The position numbers were made by a program, and so were the translations under genes. The notes under the pieces are model-generated. The model had not been told where the DNA came from. It was given only the letters and a program-made list of their open reading frames with translations, and did no database searches. Of a stretch of 64,000 bases of DNA, positions 1-12,700 are shown in pieces (position 1 is the first letter of the stretch; each line of letters begins with the position of its first letter). This DNA is from Polyporus tsugae (lineage: Eukaryota > Basidiomycota > Agaricomycetes > Polyporales > Polyporaceae), in the NCBI GenBank assembly GCA_024305745.1, contig JAHRBS010000002.1, positions 2,914,001-2,978,000 of the forward strand, read 5' to 3'.

Positions 1-640
1 TCGGGCCCGGGTTGTATCCATCGCGCTGTGGGCTTCGTCGGAATTGGAGATATAGGTAGAGGTTGCTGAGATGCAGGAGGCGTCCCAGAGGGTGGTAGGT
101 GTTTGTCTCGTTGGCCGCCTAGTCGGGGATAGATTCGCGATAGGTAGCGAACCTTGTACAATAAACGAGTAACGCAGTCCCACCGCCCCTTCGTCGAACT
201 CGTTGCCTATCTTCACTAAGGTGAGTTTTGCAATAACATGTGCTTGTGTAGAACTTCATCATCATATGTCTATCCGAGTCAGGCTCAGTCCACCTTTGGC
301 CACTGGTCAGGTCGTACTCCGCCACTAGTACATCCGCCGCCGGCGAGTCTGCCCACATTACTCTATGTATACCTTACCCTACCTTGCAGCGTGCAGCGGA
401 CGTTTTCGCAGGAATTCACTCGCGCCGAGAGTTGAGGTCGTCGGTCTCCTCGAACGTCAGGACCACTCGAGTCGATACGTGTGCTTCCGGATAATGCGCG
501 ATGGCCATGGCACAGCTCGCGCGGAGTGCGATCAATCTATCCTGGAGAGACATGGAGCATCGTACGTCCCGTTCATTATATATACACGTGAAATGTATCC
601 TCACAACGCCGTCGTCCAATACCCGTGATATGTCCAGTCT
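1..640 (-). pseudogene. Frame-broken coding relic at left edge, unidentified
   Basis: Three stretches on the minus strand read like protein but lie in different frames. The first (about 619-420) contains SLQDRLIALRASC and VVLTFEETDDLNSRRE. It ends at a TGA, after which the sense continues one base out of phase as EFLRKRPLHAA. The second (about 358-220) contains LVAEYDLTSGQR. The third, open to the window edge, contains KIGNEFDEGAVGLRY and IVQGSLPIANLSP. No intron with good borders joins the first two blocks, so I read this as a decayed gene or a badly disrupted one whose 3' end lies outside the window. I do not recognise the family. A real multi-intron gene with unusual splice sites remains possible. 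Confidence 0.35.
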
Positions 641-773
641 TTCTCATCCGGAGAGACACCACTGATAGCTTAGCCATCTATCGTTCACATTCATACTGTT
701 CCTTTGCTTCTCGTAGCTAGCTATCTTCAACTACGCGTCATCACCCGTAAGTTGGGTTGGATGGACCTCGTGA

Positions 774-3384
774 TTAAACACCCGCGATCCCAATCTCCTC
801 TGCTATGATCACAGCAGCCTTCTCACCCACAAGGACAGCAGTAGAACAGGCGTTCTAGCATTCGAAGTCGCAAAGATTAGCCTGTGGAATACGCACACAC
901 ACTCTGGGACGTACCGCAGCTACGATCGACGGACAGATGGACAGGTCGGCGACCTTGAGGTTCTGCACGCCGTATACATCAAGGCGTGAGTCGACGACCC
1001 CGCCCTTGTCCCGCGACCTCATGGCGCACGTGCCAAGCTGAGGTCGAGCAAGTTAGGAAGTTCCTCCCTCCTCCTTCCGAGGCATACGCTCACCGAATTC
1101 CATGTTGTAATGACTTTGAATGATATGACGTCAGGTCGCGTTTGGTTCAACCGCCGCGTGGACACTCACCGTTAGCTTTCAAGAAGTCGTCGATCGCCCT
1201 GTCGTCCTCTTCGGTATACACGATGTCCGGGGCGTCGGTGGGGACGGGTGTTGTATGGTCTGGCGACGCCGCCGCTGCACTCCCAGCCGGAAACTTGGGG
1301 CGATCGGGGGCGTATTCGCCTCTGTAGGAGGACATGCGTCGGCCGTATTCTCTGCTAAGTTTCCAGGCATGGCGCATTACGGCCAAGTCCTCCTTCCTGT
1401 ACAATGTAGGTGGGAGTCGTCGATCGCAGGCTCTCAAAAATGAGTGGCAGATATGCGTACCGCTTCAGCACACCTGTGTCGAAATCCACAGGCGAGTCGA
1501 CGTCGTGGGCAGAGGTGATGTGGACAGAGCCTGTTCCCATCGGATAAGAGCAGTGTGCGCCTGTGGAGTACACAATGTGGCTGGCAGGCGGGGGCGCCTC
1601 GCCGATGTACCTGGACCGGGGTTTCAGGGACAACCCGAATAGCACACGAGTATAGTACGCGGTCTTCAATGAACTTACCCGGATAGCTGGGCCGCCAATA
1701 TCACCGGTTTGTCCGGCGCACCAGCGTAGAACGATGCCCACCGTTCGGCAAATTCAGCACCGATTTCCCCTACTTCCTGTTCGGATGGACGATAGTGCAT
1801 CGCGCCGTCGAGTCCGCTGAATAAAGAGCCAATCAAAAATCTGCCCCTGCAGAAGGAGGGAACTGCCAACTTTGATCCCATGAGACCCTGACCGTCTTCG
1901 TGCCACTTCGCTGACCACTCTAATGATCGTATTATGGAACTGTTACGGTGCGCATCAAACAAATGAAGCGTACTCTCGTGCTCCCCGGGATCGCCTTGGA
2001 CGATGCCGTGGAGGGTATCCGCATCTTCTTTCGCATGGAACGGGACCATGATCAGGGGATGGACTGTGCAGTCACATTTGATCAGCGCGCTCCAAACGCC
2101 GGGCCGTTCGAGTCCACAACTTACCACTATAGTTTTCCCCAACCCCGGGGAGCTCCACGACCTGCCTGATGTCATTGCGCTCCAAGATACCCTTCGAGCC
2201 TATCCCGGAGCGCTCCAGTATCGTAGGGGACCCAAATGTGCCAGTGGACAAGACGACAAGCTTCGTCGCACGCGCAGTACGGGGTGTATTGTCGGCATCG
2301 GGCAGCACCTTTGAGTTCAGGACGTATTCCACTCCTTTCGCTTTCCCGCCCCTGAGAACACACTCAGTTCGTGCGTCAAAGAGCGAGAATTGGGAGAATG
2401 CGGGGACGTACTCTACGATTACTTTGCGCACCGCACAACCGGGGAGCAAGTGCACGTTCTGAGACTTGTCGAGCGCCGGGTGAATGTGATCGTGCGCGAC
2501 ATCGGACCGGCGGCCGGTCTCCCCGTCAATCCACTTTGGCCAGTGCTGCGAAACGATAGGTTACGCTGCGTATCAAACCGCACCCCAAAGTCAATCAAGC
2601 ATGATAGGATCGACATTACGTGAAGACGATTCAAATCCATGAGGGTCATGCTGCTTGCATCGTCCACGACCGTCCGGGTCTTGTCGTACTGCGATATGGT
2701 CTGGATATAGTCATCGCCAACATTGGTACGGGCTCCGTAGGAGACCTTGAGAGGACCTTCGTATCCGTGGGAAGGCTTGCCTGTTGCGACTTGATACGTT
2801 TCTGCCTGCGCATCAGTGAGAAGAGAACGGAATCAAGATACGCGCGATATCATCTCGCACCTTCTTGATTAGTGGTAACAGGTCGTCGAAACTCCAACCG
2901 GGATTGTTGTGCACGTTCGCCCAGTCGTCGTAGTCAGAAGCCGGCGGCCGCGTGTACACCATGCCTGCGCACGTTAACCGCGCACGCAGGAGCCAGAGAT
3001 TCACAAAGGTCACCTACAACTGACACTGGAGCCACCCCCGACACATTGACCGCATTGGATCGCGAGCTGGCGGCCGTTCAGGTGGTCGCTTGGCTTGCCG
3101 ACGACGTGCTTGACTGTGTTAGAGTCGGGCTCGAGGTGCGTCAGGTAGCGCGCTGGCTGTATGTGCGCTAGGTCGTCCTTGGTCGGCGGCCCCATCTCGA
3201 GCATGAGGATGCGCAGCGATGGGTCGGCCGTCGCTAGTCTCCCCAGGATAACGCCACCGGCTGTGCCACCTACATGGGAGCATGTAAGCGTATGATGGGG
3301 TCAACTCGACGGGAGTTATCGAGAGATGGACATACTGCCAGCGATGATGATGTCATACTCGTCGAACAGCTGTGGAGAAGTCAT
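774..3384 (-). CDS. GMC oxidoreductase, alcohol (methanol) oxidase-like
   Basis: FAD-dependent alcohol oxidase of the GMC family, expected to oxidise a short-chain alcohol with O2 and release H2O2, as methanol oxidases do in peroxisomes or outside the cell in wood-rot fungi. The start ATG gives MTSPQLFDEYDIIIAG; a spliced GTAGG completes the Rossmann FAD motif. Then come LEMGPPTKDDL, the CVGGGSSV loop, YTRPPASDYDDWAN, the second GMC signature STGTFGSPTILERSGIG with ELPGVGENY, YPMGTGSVHITSAHDVDSP, YRGEYAPDRPKFP and a C-terminal GEKAAVIIAEEIG. About ten short introns can be removed without meeting a stop, including one flanking a 20-nt micro-exon (1094-1113). In that exon the motif TTWHSLGT typical of alcohol oxidases reads TTWNSLGT, so the expected catalytic His is Asn. 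A short piece near 1600-1700 splices less clearly. A TATA box lies 47 bp upstream. The family is secure; activity is doubtful. Confidence 0.85.
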
Positions 3385-3430
3385 AGGGATAGAAGGTCGA
3401 AGGTCTGAAGAGACGAGTCCCACATCTGCG

Positions 3431-3438
3431 CTTTTATA
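3431..3438 (-). promoter_or_regulatory. TATA box of the GMC oxidase gene
   Basis: TATAAAAG reads on the minus strand 47 bp before the ATG at 3384. The position and match are good for a fungal core promoter. Confidence 0.5.
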
Positions 3439-3887
3439 CGGTGGCTGACAAGTCGGGGTTTCCTTGCAAGCGTTTATGATGGAGAATGGGTCCGGAACCT
3501 AAAGGGCGTGCAAGCATTTGGCATACTGCATCTGAGTCTCCTTGACCCGTTGGACTGGGCGTCATGCCCGATCGGTGTCACTTCCTCGCAACGCCATCTG
3601 AACCCATCTAAATTCTGAAGACGATCATATCGGTCAGTGGCATTACCCTGACAAGCAAGAGATAAGGAATAACTTGAAGCGTATAGAGGGGTTCCTGAAT
3701 TCCATCGATGTGACGGAGGTGTAGATGGTACTCATACTACTTCGTATACATCATAGAGAACTAGAAACTGTCCCATGGGGCTGTCAGCAGGTCACTAACA
3801 ATTCCCAAAAAATGCACACTCACCAAGCTTGACAGCCATCTCTCCTGGTCATACTAGTACATAATCATGTCATACAAACACTCCAGC

Positions 3888-5308
3888 CTACGCGACCTCG
3901 ATCGGAAGGCCCATCGCCCTCTTGCCAATCGGGCCCTCGATATCGTCCGCATGTCCGACACCCACGTACTGGGTTTCGCCCTGTGTGGTGGGGGAGTCGG
4001 GCGGCCGGCGGCCGGCGAGGAAGCTCTCCCGCTGCTTCTCGATGTCTGCGGAGCGCTCGTCAGGTCGAGCAACGCGGGCGGATCGACACGGGGTACGCAC
4101 CAAGCTGGCAGTCATTCGGGTCGAACGAATGGGTGCTGGCACCCTCCTTTGGCGCAAAGAACGGCCGCAGGATCGTGTACGCGTTCGAGAGCATCACGTT
4201 CGAGAAAACCTGGAGCATGCCCTCGTTCGGGGCAGTCTCGCTGAGCGCGAGCCAGCCCTGGAACGTCCGGAACACGGTCGCCTGTGAGTCGTTCCTCGCG
4301 ATCAGCACGCTAAGGCATCGAGCCTGATATATATAAGAGTCGGGGTCACGTACCTGGTTAGGGCGGCCGTAGAGCGAGCTCTTACCGTGGATACGGTTCT
4401 CGAGATTGTATGGGTCGTGCTCGCGCCAGTTATCACTTAGAATATTGTGGAAGCACGCGCGGGAGGCTTCGTCCTCCCAACGCTCAACGCCTCCACCTTG
4501 GCCGCGAAACGTGGAAAATTAACAGGGGTAAAGTACTTTTTGGGATCAAGATGCCTACCATCGACGTGAGGGGGGTGCGCCTCCCACTGGAAGCCCGGGC
4601 GGCGGATGCGGAACCGGTCGGCATACATTAGCGGGGTCTCGAGGTCCATGCCTTCGGCCTTCTCGCTGTCCTCGGTGTGATACATCTTGTTCAGCCAAGT
4701 CGTGGCCGAGAGGACGTTCGGGTGCGAGCGCGCGCGAATCTGCGACTTCGCCTAGCTGGAAATGCGCGTGGTGAGTAAGTAATCCCAATGCGGCCAAAAG
4801 AAGTGCCACTCACTAGACCTCGAAGAACTGCTTATCGCCGTCTGGGAAGCCTGAGCGGACGACTAAACAGCCGTATGAATTTAGTTCTACGACGTGTGCG
4901 AGCGAGCGAGCGAACCTATCGGGGACGGGGTTTTTGAAGACTTAGTCACGCAACCACGCTTGCCAGGTCCTAGCTTCCTGGTCATCGACGATGTCACGAA
5001 TTACCAGACAACCCTTGTCGCGAATCTCCTTGATGCGCTCCGGGCTCAAGGTCACGAGCTCTGTGAAGTTGACCTCGAGCACGGTCTGCGATCAACCATA
5101 TAGTCAGCATTGAGAAAGACAAAGCGTACAACAATCTCACCGTGGATCCCTGAGCAGCGATTTCCTTGGCGACCTCCTCGAGTTCGGTGAGGATCTCGCC
5201 CCACGCTTTCGTGGCACGGGTCTCAAAGTCGGGGATCGACGCCGCGATCTCCTTCTTCAACTCGGCAAAGCGAGGGGGAAGGGGACCGAACTCCGAAGGC
5301 TAAGCCAT
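3888..5308 (-). pseudogene. DUF1479 (YbiU-like) dioxygenase-fold pseudogene
   Basis: A degraded copy of a DUF1479 (PF07350) protein, a family with a cupin/2-oxoglutarate-oxygenase-like fold. Recognisable pieces in order: LPPRFAELKKEIAASIPDF, RATKAWGEILTELEEV, SPERIKEIRDKGCLVIRD, SHPNVLSATTWLNKMYHTED, TPLMYADRFRIRRPGFQW, ERWEDEASRACFHNIL, SLYGRPNQ/ATVFRTFQGWLALSETAPNEG, QVFSNVMLSNAYTILRPFF, then EKQRESFLAGRRPPDSPTTQGETQ and the C-terminal GKRAMGLPIEVA. Defects: codon 3 is TAG (5300-5302); TAA interrupts the first third (4942-4944); a likely third TAG (4752-4754) stands where the family has Trp; and QLDIEKQRESF joins two parts that normally flank a long segment with the metal-binding His/Asp residues, so that segment is missing. 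Introns and a TATA box persist, so the decay looks fairly recent. A readthrough or misassembled gene is less likely. Confidence 0.8.
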
Positions 5309-5400
5309 AGTGGTATATTGTCCGCGGAGGATGTGATAGAACGGAATCGATCGAGTTTAAGTAAGGGGGATAGAATGTGGCCTGCCACCTCCCCAGTCCC

Positions 5401-5408
5401 CTTTTATA
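5401..5408 (-). promoter_or_regulatory. TATA box upstream of the DUF1479 pseudogene
   Basis: TATAAAAG on the minus strand about 93 bp before the former ATG at 5308. It suggests that the promoter outlived the reading frame. Confidence 0.4.
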
Positions 5409-7909
5409 ACCGAGCGGGAACCGTACGGGCTCGAGATCAGGAGAAATATCTCAAAACTGCGGGCATGCCGAATGTCATTAGCGCAAAAATACGCTAAACA
5501 CGGTCGCAGGGAACCTGGTCATGGGGAGAAAGTGACCATGAGCGGGTGCGCGGTGCGCCGCCGTGGACGTCGCATACGAAACCAAATGACCCCAGAAAAG
5601 GTCATATACACTCACGCACTACGAATCGTACAAATCTCAACCAAGAAACGGTTCTTGTGAGAGAGATGGGCGCCGTACTTATATACAGTCCCCCCTCCAT
5701 AAACCGTGGATCGTCCGCCTAAGGGAGACTACGGTAACTCGGTTGTAGACGAGGAACTTGATGGGCGCTACGGCAAAACGTCGGGGAAATTTGGTAAAGG
5801 CCGACGGAGGATAGTCGGTAAAACACTAGTCCCCTACGAACTGGGCACCGTCGGTGGTCAGTCACGTAGTCAATGTGCAAGAGCGAGAAAGCGACTAGGT
5901 ATGTTGGCACGCACTTGAGATCGATCAAAAATTTGGGGTCTTCCATGTCAGTGTGTCGTAAGCACGAGGTTCGAGACACGACGACGATGACCCTCAACCA
6001 AAAACAGCTCATGACCTAAACGGCTCATGACCTCTAACGTGGATGATATGCAAGAAGGGAGTAGACGTACAGCTACTGGAAGACGTGGTATCTGCCATCC
6101 TCTCGGGAGGTCTAGACATCCGCGGTAGAGTAGGGATCGAGAATCCGCTCGGCTCGATGAATTGTGCCGATTGACGCCTTCAAAGGCTTTGATACCCCTC
6201 CGGGGTGCATATCCTGGCATATTGCTGCTTGAACAGACACTGTGAATCATAACAGTTACGAGACGGCAGTCTCGGAAACCCGCTACAACAGATGATTGAA
6301 TACAGCAATATCTGGGCGTAGAGCGCGAAAAACTACGTACCGTAGGGGATGGGAGACTTGCGCCTCATCCGTAGTTCCTTGAACTGCACATCAGACCCGT
6401 ATCGTATCTCCATACAAGGGGAAAAACTAGAAGTCCCGGAAGGTCCGCATCTGTCATCTCTCTCAGTATTGTTTTTGCGGCATGGAAGACAAACCTCGAC
6501 AGACCCCAACCGATACAAAAGCGTGTGGACCACCTTTTGATCATGTCGACGTCCTAACCTCTGGCGTGACGTGCATACAAATGACCTGGAGGGTCGGCGT
6601 GCGGCCCTCCATTGTCCACATGAAATCCAGGTAACTGAGATGGTCCGCCTGAATGTTCAACAACGCCGCCCGGGATGATCGACATGATCCCGCGGACCGA
6701 CTTCCCGAAGGGGACCGTCAGCGTTCACAAACGCTGGGATCGCTGTATCTACTTATGGCAAGCACGAAGGGATCAGTTCATAGAACGACAGAACCCGCAT
6801 GACAGAAGTACGCACTCGTAGCGGTGCCGTCGTCGGTCGAGCATCGTGGCGCAACGCTGCATGGAACCTAGGACCAGGTTGGGATCTCTCCGCACCGCAC
6901 GACGCACGTAAGTACGACTCACCCGAAGCGCGGATTCCGGGAGTTCCGGAGATGAATGGATAGCTCTGAGATAGCCTAATGCCTAGTAGCGGGAAGGCAC
7001 GGTGTTAATGTTAAGAATATATATAATCAAGCACTTCCCTGCTTCGAATCTTCGAGCCGGAACCAGGATGTCGCCGCGTCGAAGGGCCCCGCTCCCGGGG
7101 AGCTGTTGTCTCCACTATCACATGCCTCGGAGCCACACAGCACAAGGTTCGCAACCACACGGCTCAAGCAGATTGTCTGCGATAGGAGAAGATGCCGCTC
7201 GTAAGGCGGACGTCGCTTTTGTTGCGGGTGGAGGTCATGGCGGTCATCTGAAAGCTGGCAAATAGAGAGACGGTCGTTGGGGAGGCCCGAAATGGCAGGG
7301 ACAAAGCCGGCTAGGGTCCGGCGTTCCGTCCGCGGGTTCGAATCTGGCACAGGACAAGTTCAACTGGGTGGACGGTGCACGACGTCGAAATCTTGTGTGC
7401 ACTCGTCTGAAGGGGTAGGGTGTAAGGGATCATTACATGTGATAGTATGTGACAGGGAAATGGTAGTAGTTGTACAGTGGAATTAACGGGTCCAGGAACA
7501 GGATGTCAACTATACAACTGCAGAGTCCGTGGGGTGGGATGATATGGTTGATGGAGCGTGGACAGAGATGGTCGGAAAAGGCGAGAGAAATGGCAATCCG
7601 AGCAAAAAGGACAGTAGGTGAGGAACGCGGTCGTCAAGAGCATTACAGTACAGCGGCGCGGGTGCTCGTGATGGCGCAGGGGTGGGGAAATTGTGACGTT
7701 CGTAAGGTACTGTATCAGAGAATGAGGAGTGTATCCGAGTATCCAATTGAAAATGACGTAGGGACTGGAGACTGTGAGACGCAGATGTAAGTGTTTGTTG
7801 AACACCTCCGCCCGAGGAGATCGCAGAGATGCGAGAAGTTGAGATAGAGCGGAGGGGCGAGGGGCGAGGGGCGAGGAGACGAGGAGCACCGCGCTCAACA
7901 CGCACTCGT
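5409..7909. other. No confident gene; possible minus-strand relic at 6.6-6.75 kb
   Basis: No open frame here shows a family motif or a convincing exon-intron chain. The only coding-like stretch is on the minus strand near 6740-6600, readable as LTVPFGKSVRGIMSIIPGG followed by LPGFHVDNGGPHADPP. It has no start, no neighbouring exons that join in frame and no recognised family, so I leave it as a possible relic. Confidence 0.4.
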
Positions 7910-9766
7910 TCACATGCCGTAGAGCGGCGGCGGCGGCGTCGGCTCGGCCGCGCGAAGCGCAGAGGATGACGACGGCGCCCAGCTCTGCAATCACATTCAA
8001 AGTCACAATCACACCCGTCAGCACACAGGAACGCCGCAACGCTGCAACGAAAAAGAGAGACTCACCCTGCGCGCGGCGCGGTCCAGCGCATGGGTCTGCC
8101 ACGGCAACCGCCCGTGGGAGCTGGTGTCCAGCCCGAGCGCGTCGAGGTCCTCCGACTCCTTGCTCTTGATCGTGACGCTCACCCGCCGCGCGTGTCCCAC
8201 GCGCTGGCTCTTCGGCGGCACATATGGGAACTCGTTCTCGGGAGCCGCGGACACGGAGAACGACGGCGGCCTCTGCGCCGCGGCCGCGGGCTCCTCCGCT
8301 CCCATTCCGTGATTTCCGTAGCTGTAGTTGTAGCTGTAGCTGTAGTTCGCTTGCGGCGCAGGGGCAGGGGCAGGGGCAGGGGCGCCAAGGGGCGGCGGAG
8401 GCGGGGGCGAGTAGACTGTGAAGTCGAACGCGGGCGGCGGAGGCCCGGCGACGGCCACCGGGGAAAACATGGGCTGCGGCGGCCCCATCCCCAGCACTTT
8501 GCCCGAGTCCGACGCGAGTCCGAGTCCAAGTCCGGGTCCCTGCCACGGCGCAGGTGGAGGGTTCATCGCGATCGGAGTGAATGGCATGGTGGCGGCGGTC
8601 GACGTGTATGGCATTTGCCAGGCCTCCCAAGGGTTCGTGAAAAGCATAGGCGGCTGTGCGCCGGACGGTGGGAGTACGAGGGGCGGAGGCAAGGAGCGTG
8701 CCATCGGCTGTGGCTGCGGAACATTGTAGTAGAACATACCGTTATAGTGCATCGCACCGCGAGGGACCGTGTCGGGCTGCGACGGAGGAGGGTGGATGGC
8801 CGCGGGTTGTTGGACAGGTGACCCCTCAGGTGAGGTGGAGATGTACGGCTCGGGATGCTTATATGGGCAAAGCGGTCCCCGACGGCAGTTGGGCCATGCG
8901 AGACACGGCGTGTGTGCTGCGACTGTTGAAGGACACGTAGGTAAGATTCACGGAAGCTTATTGGATTGCGGAGGACGGATACCTACACATGTGAATGGCG
9001 ACCGGATGGAGGTAGGTGCAATCTTGGACGTGGCACAAGCCCTGGATGTACGCCCAGCAGTGACTGTGCTTGCTGCCGGCCTTGCCACGATCGTTCTGTT
9101 TCGCATTACCCGTCGATGGTAGACGTCTACTCGAGAACCGTGCATCATCCTTGGCAAAGCTCCCCAGCATGAGATCATGTATACTGTGAACAAGCATCAT
9201 TGAGTACGTAGGGATGGATAGTAGACACCTGTGACTATGTGGCACATACTAGTTGCAATCCTCGCCGACCGGGCACCAGCCACGATTCTTCAGAAAGTGT
9301 CTGCAGAGTGTGGTGCGCCAGGACAAAGGCCGATACTTGATATGAGACTGCGACGTGGTTGTGTCCACTGTGGGCGACGGGTTGCTCCAGTTATACGCCA
9401 AGTGGTCGGGACTCGCATTCGTCGCAGGAGAAAGAGTAGGCCACAGCATAGGAGAGAAGGTGGTTGAATATGTTTGATCGTCTGTACTTCGCTTGCTAAG
9501 CTGTCAAACGAGCATGGTCGCGTCAGCTCCAGGCTCAAGGTTTAATAGTACCTCAACTTCTCACCGAGGGCTGCAGTGACGGACCAACGGTGTTCATCTG
9601 GATGGCTTCGGGAGACGCATGGATATAGTTGCAGCTCTCGCCCTGTGGACAATGTCCGAGAGCGAAATTGCGGCATAGTTTGGCTAGAAGGCGTCAATCA
9701 TTCATTCGAGAGTGGACTAGTGCAGCAGGAATACGTACTTCGGAAGCGTCCACGACTCGCAGCCAT
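7910..9766 (-). CDS. CCCH-type zinc-finger protein with Pro-rich tail
   Basis: Putative RNA-binding protein with four CCCH fingers. Exon 1 is only 28 nt (MAASRGRFR) and splices to finger 1, CRNFALGHCPQGESCNYIH (C-x7-C-x5-C-x3-H). Finger 2 is CRHFLKNRGWCPVGEDC-NYIH, its last residues coming from the next exon (C-x8-C-x5-C-x3-H). Finger 3 is CWAYIQGLCHVQDCTYLH (C-x7-C-x4-C-x3-H), and finger 4, after another intron, is CLAWPNCRRGPLCPYKH (C-x5-C-x5-C-x3-H). A long disordered region follows, rich in Pro, Gly and Tyr, with PAPAPAPAP and SYSYNYSY repeats, then RRVSVTIKSKESEDLD. A last intron joins to SWAPSSSSALRAAEPTPPPPLYGM and the stop at 7910. Such proteins bind AU-rich or polyadenylated RNA; the target here is unknown. 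All introns keep the frame. Confidence 0.85.
8317..8383 (-). repeat. Low-complexity coding repeats in the CCCH gene
   Basis: Two short in-frame tandem repeats lie next to each other: a 6-nt unit (ctgtag on the plus strand, 8317-8346) coding alternating Ser/Asn-Tyr, and a ggggca unit (8358-8383) coding alternating Ala-Pro. Both are likely to vary in length between strains without breaking the frame. Confidence 0.7.
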
Positions 9767-12700
9767 CGTTGAACGTACGGAAGGGATGGGATGGGAGGGA
9801 GGGAAAGGGCGATTGTCTGTGTCCGGTGCGCGTCTGATGCCTATAAGTATCGTCCTGGACAAAGTGAAAGGGTCGGATATGAATTCTCTCTGCGATGCGC
9901 ACGTGCAACTCACGCGAAAGGTGAAGCTAAAGCTCCGGCAATGACAAAACAGCCCCATGCGAAGCGTCAACGAATAGTATCATGCCCGCCTATTATGAAG
10001 GTCCCTCCGGCGCAAAGCAACAGAAAAGCCCGGTATTAAGCTGCAGAGGGCGGTGCAATGGATCGAAAGGACCTGACAAAGCGTCGTCGAGAGCAAAAGC
10101 CGAGATGGAGGAGCAATTTTCATGTCGGGCGCAGATGAGTAGGACGAACAGCCATACGCACAGGAGAGAGCGGGGGGAGTCATCTACCTTGGGGGCGAGC
10201 CATGAAATGCTCTGCAAAGACTACGAACACGCCTTCTACACGAGTACTCGACAGTGCCCAATGCCATGGCCTCGAGGTGCAATATCGATTATGTAAGCGT
10301 CTCCCAAGGCACAGCCGCCCAGCCTCGTTCCCGCTCAAGCCCACTCCGCTCCATCGTTGCTCCATCGTTCTGGTACCATTCATCCCTGTTTTCAATGCAA
10401 TGCTCTTACAGAATAAATGCTGAGAAGTCTGGGCAGCACGAACCTCACTCCCGGAGCGACACCGAGGCCGACTCGCTTTGTGGCACTCCCGTCAAGCTTT
10501 TCACAAAACTTGTGCGGTCTCCATCTCCGTCTCCGATCGTCTCGCGGGTGACGCAATGACGTCTTGCAAGATCTCGAGTATTTACGTACGACAATCCCAG
10601 AGACAACGTCCGGGAAGGCATGTTGCGCCCAAGCATGCTCCACTCGGTTCTGTGCCGAGACCGTTCTTCCGATCTGGCACGATCCACTCACAACGGTCAC
10701 CGCCGAAATGTGTCTCCCAGGAAATACAATGACCATGACTGCCACGGTCCACCCCTCAACACCTCATCAAGTCGGAGCAGGTCAACGCGGGGGATTTCTT
10801 GTCAGTGCCCCGTCTACCCGCTTTGAATCTCACTCATAAGGAACCTATAATGACGCAGAGGCGCCAACATCTTCCGGACCGGACAATCAAGGTGCCCTGA
10901 CATCGTTCGGCTCGTTCCTGGCTGGTTGTTTTTCAAGCTTTTCAGGGGCAGCACACCGGGCCTTGGCATCGTGACTGCGCGCGTGGTGGAGGTTGTGCTT
11001 CACGAAAGTTCCCGGTCTTCCAGAACGCTTCGTGCGACCTCTGCTTATGGTATTCGGAGCCTGAAAGGGACCACTAGGGGCATCCATGGAACTCATCTCA
11101 GGCGCACAGGTGGACAAACAATCTAGTCTCGACCCGCTGGCGTCACCGTTGGTGGTGATATGGCAGTGGGAGGCACGGTAAGTGATTCTATCCAGCATGC
11201 AATGTCAGAAACACTTCGCCTCGGACCAATGCGTAGGGTCCGTAGCTTAGCTTCAATTCAATTGCGTCATATGGAAGAGCAGCTGTGAGGAAGGTTATCT
11301 ATGGAAATCTCCCTTGATCGCGGATTCGGCGATCGGCAGAGATGTAACGCACTTCGGGCGGTGCACCTGAGGCGGGGGCCAGCCGGATCGCACATTACAC
11401 CCCTGCCCTCCGCAATTTGTCACATTATGACATGCCGTTCGACGGTGCGTCGTAATCGTCCGGTTTTGTTGACATTGATCATGATTGAAATGTTAAAAGG
11501 TCAGCCAGGATGAGCGTACCTAGACTAGGCGTGTCTGCTCGGACCGAGCCGCAGCATGATGAAATCCCAGGCATAGGGCATGATTCGGCGTATACGGTGT
11601 TGGGACTGCACATGCGAACCTGCATCGCGAGCCAGAGTGCTGGATGCCCGGTGCTGTACAGTCCTATCGTCGAATTAAACAGCCGAAGCCGGCTAAGTTC
11701 GTCAGTTGCCACGGCCAACGCGGCACAGAAGCCGCAAAATCTTCCACTTACGTTCCATTCGCTGCGACCGTCACAGCCTGAAGGTACATATGCGTTTGTG
11801 GGCCGTAATATCCATCCATTCCTCATCTGAGGGCGGGGCAGCGTCATCATGGGAACGTCTGCCAGGCCACAATGATTAAGACGTACCATGGGAGAAGGTT
11901 GATAGCCTCACCGCCCTGCCCCTATGTAGTGACCTTTCTCACACGTCGCCCGCGGACGTCGTACCTTGGTGGTACCTGCCGTAATATACTCAGACGTACC
12001 GCCGATGTCCAAGCGGGGAAATCGTGACGAGTTGGCGTGAATCACTCAGGATCACGACCGCCACTGCGTGAGGCGGGGGATGGAGATGGGGGAGTCGGCG
12101 GACGGAGATGCGAATACGGATACGGTACGGATACTGTTGCAGACGCGAGTGCGGCCAGGCCTAGGTACACTAGTAAAACAACATCAAATTGCGGAGAAGG
12201 GCAAGGGACAGTGATACAATCTATCCTGCAGTCATGACGTAGGTTCAGATCCATGTCCGTGGAAAACAACGCCATGCGGGGAAGGAGGGGGGGGGCTCAC
12301 CGGACGACGGATATGCATGACTTGGGGACGCGATCTGTTGTACAACGTATGCGCAAATATCTACAAATGAAACATTAGGGTGTGGGCGCGGGCGTGGATG
12401 CGGGCGGAGGTATCAGGAAACCGTGACGAGGGCGAGAATGGGGACGAGAGGCGAGAAAGAAAAACGAGGGTGTCGACAGCATAAGAATAGGTCACAGCAA
12501 CGTGGGCAGGCGAGGCAGCACAACACAGAATAACCTTATGCATAAAGAGCGCGAATGTCCAGTGGCATGGATGCGATGTGTAAGTTGGGCGCATGGGGAA
12601 TGGTGGAGCAAATGCAGGATCCTATGAGAGTCCGGTCCATGGGGGAGGGGGAAGGACCATTAAGTGAAACGTATATGGTAAACTGCGTGGGCTACAACAG

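Noticed and set aside
7300..7360. tRNA-like T-loop GGGTTCGAATC
   Set aside because: The T-stem has a mismatch, no 5' acceptor strand pairs with ACAGGAC, and no anticodon or D-arm can be folded upstream.
7506..8630. 374-codon open frame on the minus strand
   Set aside because: It overlaps the last exon of the CCCH gene in another frame; its composition (poly-Leu/Gln, Arg-rich) is that of a shadow frame of GC-rich DNA.
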